From Ectocarpus siliculosus (taxonomy: Eukaryota > Sar > Phaeophyceae > Ectocarpales > Ectocarpaceae), in the NCBI GenBank assembly GCA_000310025.1, contig FN649745.1:1086884-1150883 (forward strand): DNA of 64,000 nucleotides, in the 5' to 3' direction. The notes under the pieces were generated by a model that saw only the letters and a list, made by a program, of their open reading frames with translations, searched no databases and was not told where the DNA came from. A program made the position numbers and the translations under genes. The first letter of the stretch is position 1; every line of letters begins with the position of its first letter. This document shows, one piece after another, positions 46,401 through 58,400 of this stretch.

Positions 46401-49400
46401 CAACGCCGCCAGGTTGTTCAGCCACGCGGCAAGATTTGGGTGCTCTGGACCCAGTGTTTTCTCTCCAACTGCGATAGCTCTCACGTACAATGGTTCCGCC
46501 TCGCCGAAGTTGCCCTACAAACGTGAGCGGACAACAGGATGAGCGTGTGTTGAAGGTTTGAATGGCTCAACGCGGAGAAATATTGCTCAACAGCCCCACC
46601 CGGTTTCGAGATTCGTCGCGAGAAATGGGTGTCCCTACGATGTTCCAGGAAATTCCCATGGGACCTCACCTGATTCCACAACATCGTCGCCCGGTTGTTC
46701 AAAATTATGGCAATATTTGGATGCTCCCGCCCCAACGATTTTTCCAGGATCTCCTGTGTCCTCTTGTACAGCACTTCCGCCTCTTCGTATTTCCCCTGTC
46801 AATGTATCAGAGAGTTGGTGTAACGGACTGGAACGTTATCACTGATAGCCAGCCAGCGGATGAGCAGAGGCTTGGCCTCCTCATACTTGCCCTTGAACGT
46901 GACGGTGATGGAAAGAACGAAAATCATTTGGTAACACTGTGAATACGCAGAAATCGTACACATCAACCCCGCCCGGTAGTTGAGCCGTGCGGAAAGAGTT
47001 GGGTGGTCAGGCGTCACAGTTTGTTCTCCAATCTCAATAGCTTGAGGATACAGAGGATGCACCTCGGCATACTTGCTCTGGGAGGTGAACGAAAAGCGTC
47101 ATGCCAGTGTGGCCAAGGCGAGAACATCTCAATACCCCCGGCCAGTGATGAAGCGACTGGGCCACGTCGGTGTGCTCCTGACACAGCGTCTTCTCTCATA
47201 CTGACTGTGGCCGTTCATAAAAAGTGGCTCGGCATCGTGGTACATACCCTGTGCAATGCAACATGGGTTCGGTCAGCCAGCGGTTCACTAAGATCCGACG
47301 TGCATCACCACGAATTTGAACCCTACTGTACCAACTTTCCACGAAACATCCTTGGACTCTCACCTGAGCTCTCAACATCTCCGCCCGGTTGTTGAGCGAC
47401 TGGGCCACATCGGGGTGCTCCGGACCCACGGCTTTCTCTCGAATGGCCTGTGACCGCTCATAAAGTAGCACGGCCTCAGCATGCTTGCCCTGGCATACGG
47501 TCATACCTATCTGTCAGAGTTGTATTAATACATGTAGTTCTTTCCACGTCCTCTGTCATATTGACTGCGACCGTTCACAATGTGGCCCGGCGTCGTCGTG
47601 CTTAAAAACCTGTAGGTATAAGGGAGTGGTCCACCGTACCGCGAACTCTTCACCGACCAAATGTGGACCCCAGAAAAATTGACATACGGCATCGGTTTTC
47701 CGCATGCAGGGTTTTCTCTTCTACAAGCAGGCTGTGATTGCTCACCGAGTAGTTTCATCATGAAGTAGCGACTGACGAGTCACCAACAAGCGTGAACTCT
47801 CGGAACATTGCCGGAAAAACTCGGAAATATTCATGGCCCTCACCTGCGCTCGCAACAGCCCCGCCCAGCTGTTGATGCTTGTAGCGACGTCCGGGTGGTC
47901 AGGACCGCAAACTCTCTCACGGATAGCCAGCGACCGAACGTACAGAGGCTCGGCCTCCTCATATTTGCCCTGGAATGTGACGGGAGAAGAAATAGCTATT
48001 TGATGGCGCTGTACGTGCTCGGCAATCACAGCCCCCGCCCGGTTGTTGCGCCGTGTCGCAGGGGCCGGGTGGTCAGGGCCTTACATGTTCTCTCCAATTT
48101 CGATATCTTGAAGATACAGAGGATGCGCCTGGGCATACATGCCCTGGGAGGGGAACGAAACGCTTCATGACATTATGGTGAAGGCAAGAAATCTCATTGT
48201 GGAAGTACACACGCTCAACAACCGCGCCCAGTTGTTGAGCGACTGCGCCATATCGGGGTGCTCCGGACCAAGCACCTTCTCTCGCATGGGATGTGCCCGC
48301 TCATAAGTTGGCTCGGCCTCAGCGTAGTTGCCCAGGCACAAAGTCGCACACAACCCGTCAAAGTTGTATTCATAGTTCAATGAACGCTTCTCTCATATAT
48401 TGACCATAGCCGTTTGTAAAGTGGCTCGGTCTTGTCGTACAATTATCAGATAGTTGATGTAAGGGAGTTGGGGTTTGAGAAAATTAATCACCGACCGAAT
48501 GTGGACCCACATCTGGGTCCGGATGCAGGGTGTTGTCTCCAATAAGCAACATGTGACTGCTCATTGAGAAGCTTCGCTATAATCTAACGATTCACCAACA
48601 AGCGTGCCAAATTACTGGCAAAGTCGAAAATTATGATGGCCCTCACCTGACTATCCAACAACGACGCCAGGCTATCGAGGGCAGTAGCGACGGACGGGTG
48701 GTGAGGACCTAGGGCCTTCTCGCAGATAGCCAGCGACCGAACGTACAGAGGCTCGGATTCCTCATATTTGCCCTGGAATGTGACGGGAACAGAAAGAGGA
48801 CGCTGATTGCAAATAAACTCCAGCCAACAACCCCGACCGGTTCGTGAGTCGTGTGCAAGGTCTGGGTTGTCCACGCACCGCAATCGACGGTGCCGCACCC
48901 CCCCCCCCCCACAATTTCGGCCAAAAACTGTCAAAATGTTGTCGTATGCCCCGGGGTGGTTGTTTTTTCTAAAACGAACAAACCCCCCATTTTCAACGCA
49001 CGCCCGGGGTTAAGTGTACTTTTCAGCCTTTTGGCTAAGATCCCTCCAGTATATTTTCTTTCGGACGAATTTCATGAATATTTCGACCATGACAACCAAG
49101 GGTGCACAAAAAAAAGTCTTCCTGCACACCTACCCGACACCCTCCCCCCCCCCCGGGAGAAGGACGATTTTGTTTTTCGTGGTACATTTTTGTCGAGGCT
49201 TTGTTGGCTTTCTCGCTCTCCATTGCGTGTGCTTGCGTGTGGTGTTCACGGCACGCAGAAGTGCACAAGGACCTTGTTACCAGTTTTTAGTTTTTTTTAT
49301 AGGTTTGAGATAATTAATCAATTAATGGTGTGTACATTCGGCGCTGGGAGATTGCTACTTTGTATAAATAGCTGTGATGGGCTATACTAAAATAGTTGTA

Positions 49401-52400
49401 GTTGGTTTTCACGTCTTGGGAGTACAGTGCTTGGGGACACCCCCTCAAGCTAGAAGGAACTTAGAATTCTCAATGCTTCTGCGACAAGTCCGCGACATTT
49501 GACCTTAGGCGAATATGGCGCAATAACACACGACACACAAGAACCAAAGGACACACAAAATATCATGCGTCAAAACGTCAGCAATCAATACAAGCATACT
49601 CAAGCCGGCAACATACCGAAGAGGGGCTGCCGATGAGCCTACGGCGATGGCGTCACCTTCACCACGCGCGTTCATACTTATTCACTCCCCCAGGCCCCTC
49701 CACCTCCCTCAACAAGACTAAACCGCTGTTACTTCGAGCGCTTTCGCCCCGAGCACCTTCGCCCTCCGTTCTCGTCCTCCTCACCCCCACCCCACCCTCC
49801 ACCTTCTCAAGCTCGCCCTCAGGGGCTACGTGGGCTGTTACTACCCCCGTTCATGGAATGTGCCCCCTTAATATATAGGACTTAGCATGGGAATTATTAT
49901 ATAGGAATTTGCATGGCGTCGGGGGGGGGGGACCGGCCTTCCTACCCCCCACNNNNNNNNNNNNNNNNNNNNNNNNNNNNNNNNNNNNNNNNNNNNNNNN
50001 NNNNNNNNNNNNNNNNNNNNNNNNNNNNNNNNNNNNNNNNNNNNNNNNNNNNCCGCCCCCCCCCCGGAGAGGTCTGAAAAACGTTTCGTTGGGCAGGTGT
50101 CGGAAAATGTTTTTCGTGCACCCTTGTGACAACGCGCCAGAGTTGACGCCACAAGAGTACCACCAGTATATGGTATCTCACCGTGGTTGGGACGATACCA
50201 GTCATCCGCGGAACGCTTGCTCGAAATGTTTGTCCATTGCAGGAACATAGAGTGTATACATGTATGGCAGTTGTGCTGTCCCCCCCCACCCCGGGGTACA
50301 CGGAAAAAGACCCCTTGCCCCCCCCATCAGTGTTTGCCATCGGGATTGGGTTTTCGTAGCTTGGCAACGACGTTATAAAACGAGCAAATTCACTTTGTGA
50401 GCTCGGCAACCAGAATACCGTTTTTTTTTTTACCTCTGTTTTTTTCCGGTAACCATAATGGTGGTCGAGTAGATCATGTTGTGAGGGGTCGAGAACCCTC
50501 ACTCCGCGCAAGGGGGATGATAGCACCACGTTGTGTTAAATGGTCAAGCATCCTCGAGGCAGTTACACAGTGCTCATAGCTGTCTATGGCAGTGAAAGCA
50601 CCAGAAAATATATTAAGTAATACGCAGCTGTCATCCGTACGCAAGAAAGTAAGCACAAGATGCCGAACACCCTTAGCAGGATGCAGCGCACCCTTCATGC
50701 GACTCGCCGAATACCTCACGGCGCTTCGCGCTTGGTGATGTGAGAGCCTGGTCCGGTGAGAACCCGGCGTGCTCCGTCCCGGCTTTGTAGGGATGCGAGG
50801 TAAAGGGTCTAACGACTACGGCATGCACGACTATGAGTACCCCCCCCTTGTTAAAATTTCGCCCCGGGGGAACACAATTTCAGACGCAAAGTTAATCTCC
50901 TCCCCGGGGGTACGGCACCGTCGATTTAGGTATTCTCCCAATCTCAATAGCTTGAGGGTACAGAAGTTCCGCCTCGGCATACTTGTCCTGGAAGGTGAAA
51001 GAAAAACATTCTGCCAGTACGGTCAAGGCGAGAAGAACTCATTGCGGATGCGCACACGTTCAACAACCCCGACTGAGGGACTGGGCCACATCGGGCTGCT
51101 CTTGCTGTAGCGCCTTCTCTCATTCTGACTGTGGCCGTTCATGGTGGTTCGGCATTGTCGTAGAACCGTTATTGGGCTCTCACCTGAGCTTGCAACAACC
51201 CCGCCCGGTTGATAAGCGACCGGGCCACATCGGCGTGCTCCGGACCCAGGGCCTTCTCTCGAATGGCCAGTGATCGTTCAAAAAGTGGCTCGGCCTCCTC
51301 ATACTTGCCCTGGTATGTGATCGGAGAGGAAAGAGCGAAATTCACTTGGTGACGCTGTGTGTGCCAAGAAACCATAGCCAACAACCCTTCCGGATTGGTG
51401 AGCCCGTGTGGCAAAAGCTGGGTGGTCAGGGCCCAACTATGGTTTCTCCAACCTCAATAGATCCTTGGTACAGAGGACCCGCCTCGGGATATGTGCCCTG
51501 GAAGGGGAACGAACAGCGTCACACCAGTGTGGTCAACGAGAGCAAAGCATGCTGCGGACGGACACACGCAACCCCGCCATGTTGTTGAGCGACTGCGCCA
51601 CGTCGGCGTGCTCCTGACCTAGCGCGTGCTCTCATATTTACTGCGACCTTCACAACATGCCTCGGCCTTGTCGTGCTTGCTCTGTTCATGAATTAGAGAG
51701 CTTATGTCAGGTCGTGGTCCACCGAAAATGGAATTTCTCCACCGACCAAATATGGACCCTAGAATGCTCACATGCAGGTTCGTCGGAGGCAGTAGCCTGG
51801 GACTGGACATAAGTGTAGCTTCGCCACCAACAAACGAGATCCTACCAAAATTGTTGGAAAATTCGAAAAATCTGATGTCGCTCACCTGACTCTGTAATAG
51901 TCCAGCCCGGTTGTTGAGGCCTGTAGCGACGGCCGGGTGGTCAGGACCGTAAACCTTCTCACGGATAGCCAGCGACCGGACGTACAGAGGCGCTGCCTCC
52001 TCATACTTGCCCTGGAATGTGACGGGAAAGGAAAGAGCGAGACTCATTTGGTGAAGCTGTATGCGCTCAGGAACTAGCCAATAACCCCGCCGGGTTGGTG
52101 AGCCATGTGGCAATAGCGGGGTGTTCAAGGCCCAACGGTGGCGTCTCCAATCTCAATAGCTCGAACATATGGAGTGTCCGCTTCAACATACTTGCCCTAG
52201 AAGAGAAAAAAAATGCGTTTTGGCAGTGTGGTCAAGGAGTGAACTTATCAATGCGGACGGGCACACGCCCATCACCTTGACGCGGTTATTGAGCGACCAG
52301 GCCACATCGAGGTGCTCTTGCGCTATTTACCTCATTTTCGCGTATTGACTCTGATAGTTCAGGACGTGGCTCGGCCTCGTCCTACCAATCCTGTGAGTGG

Positions 52401-55400
52401 TCACCAGAGAGTTGTTGTAATGGTGTGGTGCACCAAAAAAACATTTCTTCACCGACCAAATGTGGACCCCAGAAATGCTCACATCTAGGATCTCCGGGTC
52501 CAGGGCCTTCTATCCTAACTCACCATGTGCACTACTCATAGACATGAAGTAACGATTCACCAACAAGTGTGGACCCTACGATTGGTTCTACAGGGTAAAA
52601 CATTTCTGATGGCTCTCACCTGACACTTCAACAGCCCCGCCCAGTTGTTGAGGCCTACAGCGACGTCCGGATGGTCGGGACCTACACCTTTCTCACGGAT
52701 AGACAGCGACCGAACGCACAGATCCGTAGCCTCCTTGTACATGCCCTGGAATATGACCGGAAAGGAAAGAGCGAGACACGTTTCACATTTGATTGTGACC
52801 GTTTAAAACGTGGCTCGGCCTCGTCATGCTTGCGCATATAATGATCACCAGAGAGTTGGAATAATGGGATGGTCCACCACAAACGAAAATTCTTCAACGA
52901 CCACTTGTGGACCCTAGAATCACTCACATCTGGATTGTCCGGGCGCAGGGCCTTCTCTGCCATACGCAACCTGTGGTTGCTCATAGAGAACATTTGGTAT
53001 CAAAAAGCGATTCGCCAAAAAGTGTAGACCCTATGTAAAACAAATGCTGGAATATTCGAAAATTATGTTGACTCTCGCCTGCCTCTTCAATACCCCTGCC
53101 CAGTTGTTGAGGCCAATAGCGACGGCCGGGTGGTCAGGACCGTACAACTTCTCATACGTAGCCAGCGACCGAACGCACAGAGCCTTGGCCTCGTCGTACT
53201 TGGCCTGGAATGTGACGGCAAAGGGAAGAGCTAGATTGGTGTGGTGATGCCATATGTTCTCAGGAATCCGAGCCCACAACTCCGCTGGGTTGGTGAGGCG
53301 TGTGGCGAGAGCTGGGTGGCCAGTGCCCAACGATGGTTTCTTCAATCCCGACAGCTTGAAGGTACAGAGGATCCGCCTCGGTATACATTCCCTTGTTTCC
53401 AGAAAGTCTCCACCGAGACCACACGAAACCCTGTGTATAGCGAAATACTCCCCAACGTGCTTTGCAACCGAAAGACGAGGAGAGGTACAAGCACGCTCTC
53501 CGAGGAAGCACTGCTGTGAATGCATGTGGTTAATTGGGTCTGGATCGGCTCGTGCGCTGAAGGAGGGGCACGTGAAAGGAGCGGTTTGATGCGGCACGCC
53601 CAAATCATGAAGGGCGAGCAGCACGGTACAGCACAGGTGTGACAGATTGGTACCACCAGTAACGAAAATGGTGCAAGTACATACGGATATAACCGCATCG
53701 ACACCCAACTTCAACTAACACGCGAGATTCAATATTTTTGCGACGTACACAGCATCATGGTGCATTTTGTGTGCCTGTCTACGCTAGTGTGGGGCGACAG
53801 ACAGGAGGGAGACGATAACGACAGGCGGTTGATGGGAGCACAATAGTCGGCCCGAGAGAGTCAGGTCGCTCACCGCAGGGTGATCGCCGTGATGGTTTGC
53901 TACTGCGAGCTACCAGTTCAAGCTTGCGCTCAAAATATGGTGAGTTACGCGTACACACGTGGGAGACACTCTCAGCAACAAACAATATCTCGAAAATGGT
54001 CCTTACGATCAAGTATACTGTGTCGCACACAGGATATTGGCAGCATGCCGATTATGTTGCTCATCCGCAACGGGTTGCAAAACGTTTTAGGATCAAATGG
54101 TATTTCGACGAACGCCATCACTCACGATTTCAGTATTCCCCTAAGCAACAGCATGGGGAAAATGCTTTGACCCTATTTTCATGAACCAAGTATCACACAC
54201 GGTAACGAATGTCGCAGTCTCCAGGCCGAGATCCCCAGGGCCATACGCCACCAAGCTTGTGTGGTGGTCGAACTGAATTGCTTTTGCCTTACCTTTTCGC
54301 TCAGAATATGGGCGAGTCTTGCCCTGACTGCGTTTGCGCTGACCAACGCCCGTCTCGAGTCCTTGCTATCGTCATCCTCAAACTCCCGTGCTTTGTGCTC
54401 GGCATCCCTAAGTTTCTGGAAGGTGAGTGTTGTAAGGACCACAAGCGGCAAGCATGTGTCATAAGACTGCACACAGAGTGAATAATTATGTTTGGTTCGT
54501 TGAGGCTCGTCGGGTTCTTCGAGTCGAAATACGTCAGCTGCGTGGGCTGTTGGGCTTGGGAAACGTCACAACTGGCAGTTGGCAGCCAGCTGTGGGCTGG
54601 TCCTGCTGCCTGCTCTATTTTCATCCTGTATCACCCTGTGTGTGCTCTACTGAGCCCACTCCACAGGGATCACTTGCATGTTATGGATATACTACTCAAG
54701 AGGTGCTCCAACGCAGAAAAATTGTGCAAACACAAGGAAAGACCTCTTAACTATATCTCTCACAGCTACCTCTCGGAAGCTCGTCTCCGCCAGATCGTAC
54801 TGCCCAGCATCGAGCTGTAGGTCCTGTAGAAGGTACCCGGTTCCACGCCAGTTCTCCCCAGCCAGGCGCATCATCTCCTTCGTAACCTCGGGGGACAGAT
54901 TCTTGATCAGGTGTTCACCGTCTATTTCGGTAGTTACGTTCAGCTCCCTCGCCCACTCGTATACGGCGTGCTGGCCGCCTTTCAATGCGAAGAACTCGCG
55001 GAGGTGCAGCTGAATCTCACACAAGTGCTCCTTCACGACGGGGTTCAGCTTCACATCCCGATACCCGCTAGGCATCCAGTCGGAGTTGAAGCCGTTTTTT
55101 ACACGCAGAACATTTTGCTAAATGAGCCGGTTCACAAGGGGAGCAGAAAACAGGTTGTCATGAATTGTATTTTGTTGACTGTTGTCAAGGATCATCCCCT
55201 ACTGGTCTTGGGGAAGTTCACTCCTTGGGTACAACTTGTTGATAATAATAGCCCGGGTGTAGCACCCCCGCCTCCCTGAAGCCCTTTTCCTTTCGTTCCC
55301 GGGGAGGGGAGTATACGGTATGTATGGGTGGGGTGGAGGATGATAGGACTTGGTAGATCAAGCAAGAAGGAAGTAAACAAGCCATTTCCCGTGTTTGGCT

Positions 55401-58400
55401 TAAAAAGCGTTCGCACGATGAACAGACACGGGTCCGCCGGCCGTGACTATGGTATCCATGAGCGCCAGGATTTGAGCAGGATCGCAAAGAAAGGTCACTT
55501 TGTGACGGGCATAGACGGGGATCCGCAACCAATCGAAATTTGTCCGGTTGACAAAGAAACATACACAAAAAATGACCGAGGGCAGTCCGGATGGGTTAGC
55601 CGGCGGCGTGAATTCAATATATGGTGGAATGTCTTTGTTGATCGCCCCACATCATGCCTGCAGCACGTCGAATACCGCAAACAAACGGCGAACCGCTAAA
55701 GAAACCAAAACCCAGAAATACAGGCGGAAAAGGCAGTCGCCCAGAAGACGAAAGCAGCACGAAAACGTAGGGGCCTGGGCTAGATACCTAAAGACAGGAT
55801 TGGGTCTGCGTAACTATTGAAACGCCGTGGAGACGAGCGCGATTACACGTCTTGTCGCCAGAGGCCGTGCTGGACGCAAAGAAGCGGCTCGCTCGTTGTT
55901 CGGGTTAACGTCTCATTTTGTCGGCGCGGCAGTGCTTTGTCAGGACTTGACGCGAAAAGGAAAAGGAGAGCCGCGAAGGCGACAAGCCGGGTGTACATGA
56001 TGCCTGCAATCTTGAGTGTGTGTGGAAGCAGGAAGTCAACACGTCAACGCGTCTGAGCTGTACGGTCACCATGGTTGGCAGTGCTGCGTATGCAATCCGT
56101 GAACACAGCAGTACTACAGAAATCATGGTTGGCAGTCGTCATCACACTACAGTTTACAGTTGCTGGCTGCAATCATCTGTAATTGGAACATTGGAAAGGA
56201 CCGGTATATCCAGGCACGTGCGTGCGGTCCACAGTCTGGAAGGAGACCAAAACATGTGCAACCTTGTGCAATCTTTAACGGCGCAGCGCTTAACGGCGCA
56301 ATTGCCCTGCATGTATGTGGAGTGTCTACTGCAGGAAGTCGTCCTGGGTACATTTGTGTTCCGGCGCGTGTGTGTTATGATATGTTGTGCGTCCAGTATT
56401 GCCGACCGTGTGTACGGCAGTGATATGTATGATGCCTGGACGTTTTCCCGTAAATTCCGACTTGGGTGTGGTCCAACAGCTGCAGTTGTCTGGAAGGATA
56501 CCAAGAAGGTGCACAAGTTAACTTGTTCAACTTTTTGTACTCACTGCTTGGTGCACATTCCCGAGGGGGTTGGAGTGGTTGCGAGACCAGCTGCCTTGTG
56601 AGCACTGCCTTGTCACACGCATTGTGAGCACTGCCCACGAATTGGTCTCGGGAGCTGTATCCAACGCATTCGATTGCGGAAAAACGGCATGTATGTCTTA
56701 GAAAACGGCGCAGCGAAACGGGTTGCCCTGCATGTATGTGTCGTCGTGTGGGGTGCGGCGTATTTGATGACCTGTGGGGGTATAAAAGATAAGAGAGAGT
56801 GTGCGTATCGGTTGTTCGCACGGGGGAGATCTACGATTAAGACATATAACACCGGACGTCTTCTCAAAAACTGACACAGCTGTCGCACCAAACTTGCAGG
56901 AGGGGCGGATGGGGCCAGGAGGGACACCTTTTCCAAACCACAGAAACAATTGTCAATGAAATCTCGAGAAGCATCGACCGAAGAAAAGAAAATTGCTTTT
57001 AGAGAAGGAACCGGAGAATGACCACTCTAAAACCAGGTGAAAACAGGAGGGCGGGGTCGGATTTTCGGGGACCGATTTATTGGGACGGAAAAGTGGGGTC
57101 AATTTCGAATATCGGTGTGAGAATTTCGGCAACAGACACCGAATCCCTATCGGGCTTCAGAATATGGAGATTGGGTATTGCTCTCATCCATGGGAGGTGA
57201 GAAACAATGTTGCGTAAGTGGCTTTGAGGATAACACCATTCATTTTTTTCGATATGGTCTCAGGACGCTTCGAGGTAGAGCCTCCCATGACAGGTTTCCA
57301 TTCAAAAAAGTGGGGGTGATTGGTCTAATCATGTTTTTGAGCTGCTGACGAGCGCACACAAGACACCTCACGGCGAGCTTGTGTCGCACAGGCGCCCAAA
57401 TTGTTGAGCATACCAACACTCGCAAGGAGCTCGAGCACACCGAGGAGTCTAACCTCGTCTACCCACGCTTAACCTCCGGGCTGGTTCATCAGCATTCCGT
57501 GTGCCCGCTACACCACCAGGGGTTGCTTTTGATGTCACTGAGGATGTGCAGCCCTACCGAGGCCACGTTGGCAACATCGATTTCAATGCGTGTCTGGGAA
57601 ATACCCCGCAGCAATCAGTATTCTATTTCATGGCCTATGCGCTCAGCATCATCGCGTATAGCGGCTCCAATAAATAGTGGTGGCGGCTTCGTTGGGAGCA
57701 ACTACAGCAATAAATGTTGGAGGTACGCATGGGGCACTAAACTCAGCTGCGCTAGGGGCGCATTGGGTCGATCTCCAACCATGCATCTATGCATTGGTTC
57801 AGCGGAAGTCTCGGGTGCCATCCTTCGTTACTTTATTTCTCGGAATGTGAGACCCTTTCCCGCAGGTATCTTTGGAGGTTGGGAATCGATTGACAACGCC
57901 TGCTGCGATACTTCTCATCAACGTGGAGAACGAGCAGTCGCTCTTGGAGGATCGGAGTTGTTTGGTGCCGCTAGTCATATGGGGGGATCGGGAAAAAGAA
58001 AGGTCCGGTCTCGCCAATAGCTGGGAGTACGATTGCTGGGGAAAACCTCACCACGACCAAATAAAACAACATTATGGTTAACAACGTTAGGATTGCAGAG
58101 CAAAACAAACCTGAAGGAAAAAAAAAACAACGATCCTACTTGTGCGTAAAACGAAGCAAGCACAACAAGACCCTTGTGATTTTCCAAAGTTGCCTCGAGC
58201 ATCGATTTCGCAACAAACAGCACATGAACGAGTACGGCATGATTCCACAATTGCGGGTTGACGGGAAATCTGCAGTCCTACTCGCCTTGGGCAATGCCAT
58301 GATGATAGCCAAGTACGCCTCTTCCAGGGCCTCCGGTGTGGCGCAGATCACAGTCACCCTAGCCATGTCAGCAACCTTTCGGACGCCCCCATCACAGAAC

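Larger units (their letters stand above)
48882..50926. mobile_element. TIR element carrying repeat families A and B, inserted in a dead TPR exon
   Basis: Bounded by inverted AATCGACGGTGCCGYACCCCC. Contains a U2-like fragment, family A, the 100-base assembly gap and family B. No transposase is visible outside the gap and no clear target duplication is found, so the superfamily is open. A second inverted pair, CCAAGGGTGCAC near 49098 and its complement near 50118, lies further in and may mark a nested element. True length is unknown because of the gap. Confidence 0.6.

Noticed and set aside
48882-50926. Retrotransposon with LTRs
   Set aside because: The ends are inverted, not direct, and no gag or pol motifs are seen outside the gap.
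57379-58020. 213-codon plus-strand ORF in the large intron
   Set aside because: No recognisable domain; the minus strand has faint helical-repeat peptides but several stops, so neither is called.
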